Source: Monocercomonoides exilis (taxonomy: Eukaryota; Preaxostyla; Oxymonadida; Polymastigidae). From it: a stretch of 64,000 nt of DNA. Shown in pieces: positions 22,663 through 35,694 of the stretch. A program made the translations under genes and the position numbers. The notes below the pieces were generated by a model. It did not search any database, was not told the DNA's origin, and saw only the letters and a program-made list of their open reading frames with translations. Location of the stretch: assembly GCA_001643675.2 (NCBI GenBank), contig LSRY02000048.1, positions 654,001-718,000 of the forward strand. Direction: 5' to 3'. Numbering within the stretch: position 1 is the first letter of the stretch; every line of letters starts with the position of its first letter.

Positions 22663-25600
22663 ATGAAAAAGGCCTCTCGGTCTGAAATTCTTAAAGATTA
22701 TGCAAATCTTATAAAATTAAGTAATGAAAATGTGCGTCGCTCAATTAGAATTATTTCTATTTCATTGTTGAATTTTTGTAATATTTATGTATTTTTTGTC
22801 TTTCCTCACATATGTGGTGCAATGAAATTTTAGAAAATTAATACAAAGAATACATGGTCATTGAAGCTAATTGATTACATCGATGATATTATATCAACAC
22901 ACGAAGAAGGTGGAAGGACAAATTTTCAGTTAGCATCATGCACCTTGAATGCTTCTGTGCAAATCTATGGTACAAGAGTTGATTCAGTGTATCATGATGC
23001 TTTTAAAATTGTAGGAGGACTTAATGCAGCTGGTCCACTTAATCCTGGTATGAAAATTTAAAACTTTCAACAGATTCATTTTTTTTATTTATTCAGAAAC
23101 CTTTGAGGAAATAAAAGGAAAAACAAAGCACGAAACAACAAGGGTGTGATATTATTATGTAAATGAAATTGCATGCAAAATACATTTTTTCCTTATTTCA
23201 GATGAAAACTGTTGCATCATCTCAAGCAACATTGGAAACATCAGTTGATGAAATAAACGTAAAGAAATGGGATCAAAATTTTCTTGTCGATCCGATAATT
23301 TGGAGGGCTACCAGAGAAGGAGAAGAAGGAACGCTGTCAACTTCTTTGATTGTAAATTTGGAGTCGGGTGTTTGTGGAAAGATGTTATTTGATGTTTCAT
23401 CATATCAAGGAAGAGAAGAGCCAGAACGATGGTACAACGGAATGTACGTAGATGGAGCAGATTGGAAGGAGATGATGAAAGAAGATCGGAAAGCCATTGA
23501 AGAAGAAGAAAAAGCAGAAATCAAAAGCATACAAACAGAAGATGAGCCAATGTGGATATGCGAAGTTCCTTCAATAGGTCTGCGCTTTATTTGACTTGTA
23601 TTTTTTTATATAAAACATATTTGCTTCAAAACAATATTCACAATTTCTGTTTCTATTCTTCTTTTTGTGGGGATTTTTCTTTGGACTTATCTTTTCTCTT
23701 TCTGAATGAACATTCATATCTTCAAACTTCAAACTTGAAATTATAAAGATTTGAGTGGTTTTGAAACAGAAAACATGCAAAAGCAGATTCTGCCATCAAA
23801 GTTAGATGGAGCAGAACAGAAACGAGAGACAATGCAGACAAATGCAATGGACATCGAAGAAGAAAACAGACAGAACGATGAAAAAAGCATCCAAACATTC
23901 AAAGAAGAGATGGGTGCTGTTTCTATTTCTTCAGAAAGAGCATACGAAAGAACGGAGCACAGTGGAATGGATGCCGTCAAGCCAGTTGAAGTGAGTGAAG
24001 GATTCTGTGACGATGGAGACGACAGCGGCCTTCTGATGGACATTGACGATGATTGGCAGCCTGCTTCTGCTGAAGATGGCTCAGACGCAACAGCAGCTGC
24101 ACCATCAGCAGGTGTTTCAGGAGAACAGAAAGAAGGGGAAGAAAGAGGAAGAGAAATCAAAATTGTGAATGTTGTGAATGTTATTGGTGATGCTGCTGAT
24201 GCTGGCATGGATGAAGAAGACGATGCAATGCAGTCAGCCACGCAGATTGTGACAGATGCGCTTTCAGTCTTCAACCGCCCAACAACGCCAGGCGCCTTGT
24301 TCAATGCAGAAATGGGGAAATCTGACTCCTCATCGACAATTGAGTCGCCTTCACAGAGCAGTTCTGGCTTGCCACAGGCAGAAGAAACGGGGATGTTCCA
24401 GATGGAGTCGCAGTTTGTGACACCGACGATTCGTCTGACGCCTCTCAGCGAGGCAGCCACGCCGAAGCTGTTCGAGTCGGCTGTCGATACACCTGCGGGG
24501 AGAGGGGTGATGCGGACGCCCAGCCACAAGTACTCGAAGAAGATGACAGCAGAGATGGATGCCATGATGGAGAAGGCGCTGATGGAGGTGTGGCTGGTTG
24601 TGGTTCTTGTGAAGCATTGATAATATTTCACAATCATCAATCATAATTATATATGTAATTAATTTCATATCGCCATTATATATATATCATATTCTATGCT
24701 TATTTCAGGCAACAGGCAATGAAGATACACTGATGACACTCGATTATATGAACGGAGGGCAGATTGCCGCTCGGCGTGCAGCAGCGGCAAAACGCCGAAT
24801 GATGAAAGAAGGTGAAGAAGAAGAAGAAGAGGAGAAAGAGAAAGAGAAGGAATCAAAGAAGAAGAAGAAGAAAGGAAAGAAAGGAGAAGGAGAAAGCGGA
24901 GAAGAAGAGGAAGAAGAAGAAGTGAAAGAAAGCGAGAAAAAGAAGAAATCGTCCAGGAAAAAAGGAGTGCTTGATTTCTCTCGCCCGATCGTGTTGGCAA
25001 GTGGCAAAGTTGTTCCGAACGGAAAAGACAAAGAAAAAGATAAAGACAAAGCAGCACGTGGCTGTATCACTTCCTTGTCCTTCTCCTCTTCCGTCAGCGA
25101 CTTCCAGTTTCTTGCGGAGTGTCCGTTTCCTCCACTGAAGACTGCACACGACGCAACACTCACCCGCACTACTATCAGCAAGCTGCACACACACACAGCT
25201 GTCTCTGTCCCTCGTGACATGCACTTCACCCTCAACTCCATCACTTCTCTCTCTCTCTTCCCCCGCAACCCAACCTTTGGCGCCACATCAACCACTTCTT
25301 CCTCATCTCCTTTCGCTTTCACATTTGCACCTCCTCTTCGTGGTCGCCCGTCGCTTCTTCCTTCTCTGCCACCAGAAGCAGCCATCCGCTTTGCCGAGCT
25401 GCGTGCTCTTTTGTCGAATTTCGACTCTGACGCCGTGGCGATGCCACCGCTTCTGACACACACACGATCTGAAGTGGCGAGTGTGTTGGGAGCAGAAGGT
25501 GCCTCGCTGCTCGGGTGGGATCTGCAGAACGGCTCAGACATCTCTCCATTCGCACTGGCATTGCACGGAGCATCACTATCACGCACACAGACACAACAAT

Positions 25601-27225
25601 TCAGCGAAGACATGCAGGAACACTCGAAGAGCGCTGCAGGAATGCAGGGTGCATCGTCTTCGTTGTCTCTTTCTTCATCAGCAGCGCCTTCTGCATCGAC
25701 TTCTCCTGCACTTTCGATGGATGTTGATGGCATTGAAGGCAGAGGTGTGGCGGATGTGTTGCATGATCCGCTTGCTGTTGGGCTGCTGCATTTGGAGAAC
25801 GGAATGGGAACAAGAGCGCTTTCTCCGATTGAGCAGATTGGCGAGGAAGATCTCGGAATGAGCAGCGACATGAAGGAGAAAGTGAATGAGCTGCAGATGA
25901 ATGCAGAGCAGCAGCTGTTGCAAAGTGTGCTGAACGCACAGCTTGGAGGAGATGCGACACTTGCAGAACACCACAAGGCAGAAGAGACACGAACAGATGG
26001 ATTGAATGAGGATGGAAATAGAAATGATGGATCTGGGGCTGATGGATCAAACAATGGTGAGGATGGGTCACAAGGATTCGGAGAGGAGAACAGGAACGAT
26101 GACAATGGAGATGATTATGATGGATATGGATTTGATGGTGGAATGGATGCAGACGCTGATAGCGAAGGAGAGGAGGATAAAATGGGAAGCGGAGGAAGTA
26201 TGCGCTCTACAAACAGATTGAACCAGTTCCGTTTGTTGTATGATGCACCACAGCAATCAGATGCGATTGTCACCATCACCAATCTGCCAGCATTCACTGC
26301 CTTCGACATCTACGAAGAGGAGGCAGCAGCGATGCAGCAGCAGGGGCAGACAAGCGCAAGTGGAAGTGCATCAGGAATAAAAGAAGATCAGATCTTTCCA
26401 GCTCTTACAAAGCCGCTCACAACACAATTTTCGGTGTTCAAAGTGGAAGATGTGCAGCTGGATGAAGCACTGGCTGCAAGCAACACGACTGCTGATTCGC
26501 TGATGGACGAGAAAAAGTTTGATGCGAAAGAAGAAAGCAATCTTTCGTTGGTGCAGGCTGAAACTATTTCTATCAGCACTTTGGGTGTTGCCCAGAGGAG
26601 ACAGAGGCGTCTTGTGCCAAGGCCGCCGATGGTCAGGGCAATTGTGATTCATTTTGATAGTGTGCCGAAGCGAGTGGATATGCACAGACTGAAGAGAGGG
26701 ATGTGGAAGGAGCTGAAGAAGGACATTGTGGCGAAGAAGACGCAGTGGAAGATGTACAATCAGCAGACTGCCGAAGCAAACAAAAAGCTCAAAATGGAAG
26801 AAAATGCTGCATCAGATGGGATGGAACAAGAGCAAAAAAGAGAAGAGAGCGAGACATCTGAACAAAACAAGCCAGAAGTACTGTCTTCAGACAATCAGGC
26901 TGAAGTTGTGCCAGTTGAAAAGCCGAAGCTTGTGCACTCATTCCGAGCGTCGTTGTCGACATTGTCTTCTGTTCTGCCTCCATCACAGCTGAAGGAGACG
27001 TCGGTGCATTTGGCGTTTCTGTGTCTTCTGCATATGGCAAATGATCACAACCTCGTGCTGACAGAACAGTCGAATGGAAGTGCAGTGGCAGAAAGCAGCG
27101 AACAAAATGAAGGAGAAGAGAAGAGAAGTGATATTCTGATAAATGATGAGGAAGAAGGAGAGTTTTTAAATACACTGAAGGTGTCAACAAGAAGCAGAAG
27201 AGAAAAAAGAATTCAATGGGGTTGA
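22663..27225 (+). CDS. NCAPH: condensin complex subunit 2 (CAP-H/Barren kleisin)
   Basis: The kleisin that bridges the SMC2-SMC4 heads of condensin and recruits the HEAT subunits for mitotic chromosome compaction. Six exons: 22663-22731, 22834-23047, 23097-23143, 23202-23577, 23749-24587, 24709-27225, giving 1353 aa. The N-terminus 'LKDYANLIKLSNENKINTKN' continues as 'TWSLKLIDYIDDII' and 'TNFQLASCTLNASVQIYGTR'. It then reads 'VDSVYHDAFKIVGGL', the strongly conserved CAP-H block. 'ETSVDEINVKKWDQNFLVDP' follows. The C-terminal kleisin winged helix is visible at about 1270-1345 ('LKETSVHLAFLCLLHMANDH', 'EFLNTLKVS'). Animal CAP-H is about 740 aa; here the middle is expanded by Glu/Lys, Ser and Asp/Gly low-complexity inserts. 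The large minus-strand frames opposite it are shadows. Confidence 0.93.
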
Positions 27226-27663
27226 TATGAATCAGCATCCTTTTAATCATTTTTATCAATTTTTAAATGTTTTTAAAACATTTTTTGTTCATTTTTGCTT
27301 TCACAAATGTGGAAGAACTTTAAAAAATCAATAAAACATATTTCTCTTTTGAGATTTGGCAAAGTTCATTTTATCTTTAAAGTGAATTGTTTTGCGACAA
27401 AATGAGAAGAAGAAGAAGAGAAGAAGAAGAGATGCATTTTTGCGGACTACATATGCACATAAATAAAAGGACTTGTAAGAGAAGCTGTTTAAAAAACTAA
27501 ACATTTCATAAAAGTATGAAAGATTCACAAAGAGAAGAAAGCAAATAAACAAAACCAAAGACAACCAAATTCTTTATTCACTTCTTTTTTATTTTTTAAA
27601 AAATAAAAAAGGAAACAAACATATAAATAAAAATATTTTTTAAAAATAGATAATTAAATACGC
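27226..27663. other. tail-to-tail intergenic region
   Basis: 438 bp of AT-rich DNA between the convergent condensin and coiled-coil genes, with a short GAAGAA-rich patch near 27405. It should hold both 3' ends. No other feature was seen. Confidence 0.6.
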
Positions 27664-30600
27664 TTAAGGAAATGGAGTGGGGAGGGGCATGACGATTGGG
27701 CGGGGTGTGCGGAGTGGAGAGAGTGAAGAGCGCAGACGTGAAGTGGTGTCACCCGCACGGAACGAGGGATAAGACGGGGAAGCATACGAAGAGCCGATGA
27801 ATGTGGAGGAAGGAGATACATTTGATAGAGATGATGAAGAAGCAGAAACAGAAGAAGAAGAAGAAGAAGCAGAGGGAGAGGGAGAGGGAGAAGCGAGGGC
27901 AGATGGAGTGGTGGATGTTGTTGTTGGAAAGGGTGTCGGCTGAATGCTTCCTCTCGCAGCAGAAGGCGACACACGAGTTGAAGGCGCCCATGTGACAGTC
28001 TTCGAAGGCGTGCGGGCTTTGCCATTGGAAGAAGAGGAAGAGGAAGAAGAAGAAGAGGATGAATTGAGTGAAGAAAGATTATCAGAACGAATCGGATAAG
28101 AAGAGAGTGTGGAGAGTGTGTTGGTCAGCCCGTCCTGTGAGGAGCTGCTGAGAGGAATGGAATTCTCCTGAATGTGCGACATAAACGACGGAGTGCGTAT
28201 CGAAGGGGCGACAGACGAGGAAAGAGGAGCATTTGCAGAAGACGAAGGCGAAGAAGAAGTGTTTCCAAGCTCATTCGACCCAATCTGATGAATGTTGCTT
28301 CGCCCATCCAAATCGGAGTCGCTGCCTCCAACTTCGTCTTCGTAGCCTTCTTCGCTCATATTTTTGCGTCTTCTGCTTTTGCTTCCACTTCCACTCATTC
28401 CTCTGCTTCTGCTTGTGCTTCGTGTTCTTTCTCGTTTTGATGCATCAAATGCATTTGAAGTTGACTGATATCCCATCGATTTTCTTGTGTTTCCTTTTCT
28501 CCCTCTTTCCTCTTCTTCGTCTCCTTGTTCACTCACATTCTCATCACCTGACTCATCATCAACAGCAACCAGATGTGCATCGTCTTCGTCGTTGAAGGAG
28601 CGGGTGAGATAAGCCGACGCAAGATGAATGGGCTGTGGCGGCTCATTAGATAGAGTATGCTGAAGAGGATGATATGGAAGAGGAGCAGAAGAAGGAGATG
28701 AGGATGAGGATGAGGAAGAGTGTTGTGTGCTATCTTTGTGAGAGAAGTGTGGAGTTGTGTCTGAGCCACGCGCCGACCGGAACGAAGGCGCAAATTGGCT
28801 GCCGCGAAACGGCGACGAAGCATCAGAAGACTGAGGCATTGTCATAAACATGCTGTCTCTCTTTCGCCTGCTGTCTTTGTCTTCCTCTCCAATCGGCTGT
28901 GAGCGAGACTTCCACGACGTCCCAAACGAAGTATTTCCTGCCCCATTTGATGCTTGAGCTGCTGCTGCCTTCTCCATCTGTCTAATTCTGCTCTCCATCT
29001 GCAGCCTCGAGTCCTCCCACGCCTGCTCCACCCTCACCCGCTCTGTGCCAAGCGTGTGCATCCTCGCTCTCAATGCAGTCAGCGCTGTTTCTGTGCGCCG
29101 CAGCTGCTCACTCAGCTCAGCCTCTCTCTGTTTCGCCTCTCTCCTCTCGCTGTCCATCGCCTCCTGCAGCTGAATCAGCTCCAACCTGGCTGACTCTTTC
29201 TCTTCACTCCGCAGCTTCATCTCGTGCTGCTTCTCTGCCTCGGCATCAGCCATCGCCTCTTCCTTCGCTCGCAGCTTGTCTCGCAATGCCTCTGCTGTTC
29301 GTGCTGCCGCATCTTTTACATTCGCAATTTCGTTCTCTTTCTCCTTCAGAAGCACCTCCGAAAGCGCCTTCTCCTTCTCCAGCTGTCTTTCGCTGTGGTT
29401 CTTCACTTCATTCAGCTCAGCCTCTTTCTCTTTTAGCAGCTCCATCCACTTTCTCCCTTGTGTCTCCAGCAGCTGCTGTGTGTTCTCGTCTCGCTTTTTC
29501 GCTGCCTGTGTGAACGACTCCTTCAGTGCCTCTATTTGGTTGTTCAGTTCGGTTATCTTCTCTTCTGCCTCGTGCTGCAGCTGCATAATATCCTCCTTCG
29601 CTTTAAGTGCGCTTTCTTCTTTCTCTTCTGACGCTGCTCGTGTCAGCTCTGTTATTCTCTTTCGAAACTCCTCTTCTTTCTTCCTCGCCTCTTCCATCTG
29701 CTTCTTCATCTCCTCCCTCAGCCCATTCAATTGCACCCCCGCGCTCTCTTCCTTCTCTGCCAGCACACTCTTAAACCTCGCCTCTGCATCTGCCTCTCTC
29801 TGCCTCGTGTCGCTCTCCCACCTCTCCCTCTCCTTCAGATGCTCCTCCATCTGCCTCTCATACCGCTCTGACCACAGCGCTGACTGCTGCTTCAGTGCTG
29901 TGTCAGTTTCCTCGCTCTTCCTTCGCATCTCCATCCGATGCTTCTCCCTCTGTGATCTGATCTCGTCTTCGTGATCAGCAGACACTTTCTTCAGCTCTTC
30001 TCTCAGTCGCTCTTTCTCCTTCCCAAACTGCGCCTCCATCTCCGCCAGCTTCGCCTCCAAGTCGCTGTAAAGCTCTTCCAAATGCGCTTTTTCGTCTTCC
30101 TGTTCTTTCTCTTTCCTTTCTAACTCTTCGGCAAACTGCACTTTCATTTGTTCAATCGCTTCGTTGTGCTCATCCTTTGTCAGTTCGCTCTTCTTCTTCC
30201 ATTCTTCTTCTCTTTCTTCGTTTTCTTCCTCCTTTCGCTTCCTCTCCTCTTCTGCTACCTCCTTCATCTTCTGCACTTTCTCCTCCCATTCCCTTCTCAC
30301 ACACTCCATCTCTTCATTGTGCTGTGCTGCTACTTCCTCCTCTTTCCTCTCCATTTCAGCCATCTTCTGCCTCAGCATCTCCATCGAGTTCGCGTGTGTC
30401 TCGCTGATTCGTGTGATTTGCTCTGAATGTGCATTCCGCAACGCCAAAAGCTTGTCTGAAAACTCCTTTTCAGTCTGCGTCTTATCGTTTGCTGCCTCAT
30501 CTGTCACTGTTTTAATCATCTCCTTGTATTTGCTTTCTATCTCTTGCATTTTTTCATCACTTTCTCTTTTTTCCTCCTCCAACTCGTTTTTCAGTGCTTC

Positions 30601-31791
30601 CACTTGCTCAGTCAGCTTTCCCACTTCTTCTTTGTGGGACGCCTCAACATCCTGCATCTTCTTCTCCCAAACAGCATCTCTCTCTTTCTGCTGATTGTCC
30701 ATCTGCTCCGCATACTCTCTTTTGAGCTGCTGTATTGTGGTGCTGTGTTCTCGCCCTTCGTCTGCCTGTTGGTGTGTCAGTGCGCTGATCTCCTCCTGCA
30801 GCCGCTCGAGGGACAGCTGATATGCCCCTTGGCTCGACTGCTGCAGACGCCGCTGCTCTTCATACAGCGCACGTATCTCTGACAGTTCATCGATCACTCG
30901 CCTCTTTTCTTCTTCGCTTTCTGCGAGTTCTTGCTCCAGTGCATTAATCCGCTCCTCGTTTGAGGACAGCGCAGATTGAGCGGAGTTTAGCTCTTCTTGA
31001 GCCACTGATGCTTTTGTCGCTTCGTTTTTGTGGGAGTCAGTCACATTTTCAAGCTTATTCATGATGGATTGAACTCGTTTCAGAAGCTCCTGAACAGAAG
31101 AACGAGGAGTTGTCGATGTTGAAGGGGAGGAATATTCATCTTCAACTTGTGGTAATGTGTTTATTGCCTGATAAAGTTCATTTAACTCACCTGACAATTG
31201 CGCATTTTCTGTGACAAGTTGAGTGTTTTCTTCTTGAATTGAGCTCAATTTTTGTGTTAGCTGAGAAATTTCATATGTATTCTATGAAAGCACAAAAAAT
31301 ATGATTATTAAGAAAAGTTGTAAAAATGTGTTTTGAAAACATAAAGAAATAAAAACCTTTTCATTATAATTTTGCAACACTGTCAAATTTGTATTCATGG
31401 AACGGTTTTGTTCGTTAAGCTGTTCGACTTGGCGCATGTAAGACATCAACTTATTTCTATCTTCTGCATGTGATTCTCTTTCTGCTGTCAATTTTAAATT
31501 AAGTGCATCTATTTCTGTTTGCAAAGACGAACGAGTGTGTGAAGTGTCTGTGGAATATCTTTGCAATTGCAATTTTAATGTCGAATTTTCTTCTTCAAAT
31601 CTTCGTTTCAGTTCATTCAATTGCACAGAATTTTGCGCTTTAAGACGTTGAATATCGTCCTCATAAGCTTTCTTTTGGATCTCTTTTTCTGTTTCCAGTT
31701 CACTAACTTTTGTTTGTAAAAAAGTTATTTGAATTCCTTTCTCTCTGAACTGTGCATCAAGAGTGGAATTTTTGTCTGGAGTTGAGAGCAT
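27664..31791 (-). CDS. large coiled-coil protein, 1350 aa
   Basis: Two exons, 31791-31357 and 31281-27664, joined across a 75-bp GT-AG intron in phase 0 ('LQNYNEK' to 'NTYEISQLTQ'), ending at TAA. Residues from about 10 to 860 are almost continuous heptad-type coiled coil rich in Glu, Lys, Arg, Leu and Gln, with short breaks such as 'PQVEDEYSSPSTSTTPRSS' near 200. The remaining about 490 residues are disordered and Ser-rich, with runs of Ser, phosphosite-like 'RERTRSTSRSR' and basic patches, ending 'PRPIVMPLPTPFP'. There is no membrane segment or signal. Such proteins are typical of cytoskeletal, basal-body or Golgi tethers; oxymonads have elaborate axostyles and preaxostyles, but a role there is only a suggestion. 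Coiled-coil similarity alone cannot assign orthology. Confidence 0.85.
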
Positions 31792-31993
31792 CAACCTTCA
31801 AATTATGATCCGATTTTATCCATATTTCGTAATTTATCAATATAAACACAATCGACAATTTTGAACAATTTGGAACAAACAAAAATGTTGAAATGAAAAA
31901 CAAAATCAGAAATTAATTTTCGAAAAAAAAAAGAATTTTTAAATATTATTTTTTCTGAAGTTCAAAAAGCAGCGAGTTCTAATCATTTAAGAA
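31792..31993. promoter_or_regulatory. 202-bp head-to-head intergenic region
   Basis: Separates the divergent start codons of the coiled-coil gene (minus) and the LRR gene (plus). AT-rich with an A-run near 31921. It presumably holds both promoters; no specific element is recognised. Confidence 0.5.
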
Positions 31994-33416
31994 ATGAACG
32001 ATAAAAAGCTTATTGATTTGGACTTATTAATAAAAAAATCATTTTTGGAAACAGAGATAGAAGAGACAGATCCGAAGAAATTGCTGGAAACTCTTTATTC
32101 ACAAAAAAGAATTGATTTGAGTCATGAAGGATTAACAGAAGTTTCTCATCTTGAGGGCATGACGGAATTGAAAAGCTTATATCTTCATCATGTATTATTT
32201 TATTTGACTATTGCTTCTTTTTTTAGAATTTTAATTCATTTTTCTATCTGAAATTTTTGAAAAAATACTTTTAGAACAAGCTAAAAACGATAGATAATTT
32301 GCAATTCAACACAAAATTGACATTTCTTTGCATTTCACACAATGAAATAGCCAATATTAGTCCATTAGCTGATCTACCATTAATTTTTCTTGATATTTCT
32401 TTCAATTGTGTTCAGAAATATGAAGGTATGATTTTTTTAACTGAAGGTGTATCTTTTTCAAATGAAGTTTTCAAAAAGATGGACTTGCGGAATTATCAAA
32501 AACGTTGGCATTTATTAGGTTAGAAGGGAATCCAATTTGTTCAAACACTTCTCTTCGTGAACGATTAATTAAAGATTATCCAAAATTAAAGGCCATAAGT
32601 GGGAAATCCGTTACAAAAGAAGAGCATTACAGGATACGAAAAGGAAAAAGTGTGCCTTTGCAAAATAAAGATGCAACTGACGAGCAAACGGACAATAATG
32701 ATGATGAAGAGGAAGAAGGGGAAGAGGATGATGAAGATGAAGATGAAGATGAAGATGATGGTTCTTTATCTTGGACGACTGATGACGAAGCAGATGATTC
32801 CTATTCAAAGAAATCGAATGACCACAATATATTGAAATCAAATCTGAATTCATCTGCTTCTAATCCCAAACATGAAGCTTCTTCCGAAGAAAGCGAAAAT
32901 CCGACAAAGAAAGAAAACGAGCCAACCCAACCGCTTTTGTCTGGCACCTCGCCATTTGTGTCTTCTGAGGTGTCTGCGCTGGCCAGCTCGTTTGCGCGTG
33001 TGAGCAGCAGCAGCACAGACAGTCAAGCACATTCAGAGTCTGCTCAGCAGCTGCGGTCGGCGGTGCAGAAGATTGGGATGCCTGCTGATGTCGAGGCGTC
33101 GATCAAAGAGCTGTCGGAGGAGGTGGCGCTGGTGCAGCGCGAAATGGAGAGGAAGCGGAAGGAGGTGGAGGAGAGGATCAGGAGGAAGAACGAGGAGGCG
33201 CAGAGGGAGATGGAGAGGATTCTGAAGAGCAAGATTGAGTTTAGCGAGGAAATGCAGAAGGAGAATGTGAACGATGTGCACAACATCAGCCAGAGTGTGG
33301 TGGAGGACCACAAAAAAATAGTATGTCTGCAGTGATGGCTGTCTGCTGTGTTTGTGCTATGTTCAATGTACTTGTTAAAGTTAAATGTTTTATTTGACAT
33401 AAAAAGTTTTTAAGTA

Positions 33417-33461
<45 letters not shown>

Positions 33462-34404
33462 TATTTTTATTTTTATTTTTTGAAATTCTTTCTCTTTCTT
33501 TCTCATTTCTTTGCATTTCTATTTATCTTATTTTTTTATAATTCAATTGAACTTTCTTAATACCATTTATGTTAACAATGCTTCATGTGCTGAAACAATC
33601 AGATGGCTGAGCTGTTTGACCGCACGCAAAGCACTCTGAGTAAAGTGGAGCATTCATTCATGCAGAATGTGGAGAAAGAGAGCGAACTGCTCTCAAAAGG
33701 CGGGGAGGAAATGATCAAAGGCCTTGAGGCAATTGAGCTGGCAGCGGGCGTGCTGAGCAGAGCAGGTGATGATGACGAGGAGGAAGAGGAGAGCGAAGAA
33801 GGTATCGACAGCGAAGAAGACGAAGGCGCAAATGGCGGAGCTGATCAAAAGCAAAGTGCCGGCAGCTCAACAAAGCCGAAGAAATTGAAAGTGGGCCACC
33901 CGAATTTCAAGCTGGAAGATGCGCTGAAGGGAATCGAGCTGATTCCGGCGACTCTTTCAGAGCGGAGGAGAACACCAACGACGCGGCTGAAGACATCAGT
34001 TTCTCTGCCATCTTCTTCTTCTTCTTCTTCTTCTTCCGGAAAGTATCCAAGCTCTGTCAAATCACCAACCGGATCATCATCATCATCATCATCATCTTCT
34101 TCTTCTTCTTCTGTTCCTCAGCCGCAGACGTTCAACCTTTCTGCGGCGAAACGGATGGCGTCGAGGAGTCTCCGCGAAGAGACACAAGAAAGGGCGAGGA
34201 AAGGAAACAAACAGCTGGCTGCCTCCATCGCGTCGCTGGCAGAGCTGCTTTCGAGCGACGAGGAGAAGAGTAAAGCTTCAAGTGACTCTGATCTTTCGCT
34301 GACGTTCTCTTTCAGACCAGCTTCGTCGCGGGGACTTTCGCGCTCGCTTTCGGAGCGTTCAACAGCTTCTTTCAGCAGTCCGACTGGAACTCGCTCTCTT
34401 TCTG

Positions 34405-34435
<31 letters not shown>

Positions 34436-34868
34436 TGCTTCTTCATCTTCACGACTCTCCAGCGGGCACAAAGCAGCTGCTACTTCGCTGAAAGCAGCCA
34501 CTTCTCCAAAGCCCACAGCGCCCAAAGTGCTGTCTGTCAGTTCGTCAAGTGCCAGAGCAGCGCCAAAGGCAAAGCCAATCATCACACCCGCCTCTGCCCG
34601 CTCAGAGGCATCAGCTCTGAAGACTCGCCCATCGTCTACTGGATCAATGAGACCGCAGCAGACACACTCAGTCAGCCGCTCTGCTGTCACTTCTTCTTCT
34701 TCTTCTTCTTCTTCATTTTTGTCTTCATCGTCGTCGACTTCTGCAGGAAAAAAGGTGTCTTCGGCGCATCACCTCTTCACATACAACCCTGCTGACACTT
34801 CTTCTTCTCCACTCGCAGCACTTTCTCCACGCGATGTCACATCACAAGCCATTTCACCTCGTTCCACC

Positions 34869-34900
<32 letters not shown>

Positions 34901-35285
34901 TTCTTCTTCTTCTTCCTCTTCCTCTTCTTCTTCCTCTTCTTCTTCCTCCTCCTCTTCTTCCTCTTCTCCATTATCTTCCTCTGCTTCCACATCAGCCAGG
35001 AGGCCTTCACCGAAGCAGCCGCTGCGCAGTGCCACGTCACGGCCAGTCTCTTCTTCTGCATCCACTTCAATCCGTTCGCCCTCTCCAAAAGCAAAAGGAA
35101 AGCCACAGCAATTGCTGTCGCAGGCATCGTCACCGAAGCCAGAGAATGCAAAGTCTTCTTCGCCGCTTTCTCTTTCAGGAATGTCCATTGGGTGCAAAAG
35201 GCAGCCATCACCTGCTCGCAGCGGAAGTCAGCCTGTTCATGCAGCGAAGCAATATAGCGGGCAATCAAGGCCTCACGTACAATGA
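31994..35285 (+). CDS. SDS22-like leucine-rich-repeat protein with Ser-rich tail
   Basis: 957 aa in four exons: 31994-32191, 32275-32425, 32479-33320, 33603-35285, with phase-consistent GT-AG introns. The N-terminus holds SDS22-type repeats: 'IDLSHEGLTEVSHLEGMTEL', 'NKLKTIDNLQFNTKLTFLCI' and 'NEIANISPLADLPLIFLDIS'. An LRR cap follows ('FIRLEGNPICSNTSLRERLI', 'DYPKLKAISGK'), joined correctly only when the 53-bp intron 2 is removed. An acidic run follows at about 185-220, then a coiled coil at about 330-400 continuing into exon 4, and finally a roughly 400-residue Ser-rich disordered tail. The LRR plus cap arrangement resembles flagellar LRRC proteins such as LRRC46, but the similarity is general. 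It probably works as a protein-binding scaffold. Confidence 0.82.
33419..33460. repeat. poly-T tract in an LRR-gene intron
   Basis: 42 consecutive T bases inside the 282-bp third intron (33321-33602) of the LRR gene. Confidence 0.95.
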
Positions 35286-35694
35286 AGGATTCTTTTTGTT
35301 TTGCCTTTGGAAAACTTATTTTAATGGCTGATCTTTTTTTAGAAATATTCTTTCATTCGAATTTTGATCAAATTATAATTCTCAATGAGCGTAATGAAAA
35401 ATGTGTGAAAAAATCATTTGCATTGTATTCATTTCCTCATGTTTTAATGTGAAAAATTTTTTCGATCTTGAATGTGTTAAAATAGGTTGATTTTTTTATC
35501 CTGTAATTTATTTATATAAAAAAATGACGGGTACTGACTGACTTGAGCTTCCTTTTCCATGGTGACGCTGATGTTAAGATTAATTATAATTTTTATAAAA
35601 TGAGTTTTGCAATGAAAAAATGAATTAATATATGAAATTTAAAAGTTATATTAGTATTGATCAAAATAGTATTTTGTTAAAAAGTGCTTTAAAG
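35286..35694. other. intergenic, upstream of surface protein 2
   Basis: 409 bp, AT-rich, between the LRR gene stop and the surface-protein start in the same orientation. It contains one less AT-rich patch near 35525-35575 that could be part of a promoter; this is inference. Confidence 0.45.

Noticed and set aside
23741-24640. 299-codon minus-strand open frame
   Set aside because: Shadow of condensin exon 5, which has conserved phase-matched splice sites on the plus strand.
24744-26105. 453-codon minus-strand open frame
   Set aside because: It is antisense to the well-supported last exon of condensin subunit 2; its Ser/Phe-rich composition is the mirror of Glu/Lys-rich coding sequence.
34118-34690. 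190-codon acidic minus-strand frame
   Set aside because: Antisense of the Ser-rich tail of the LRR protein.
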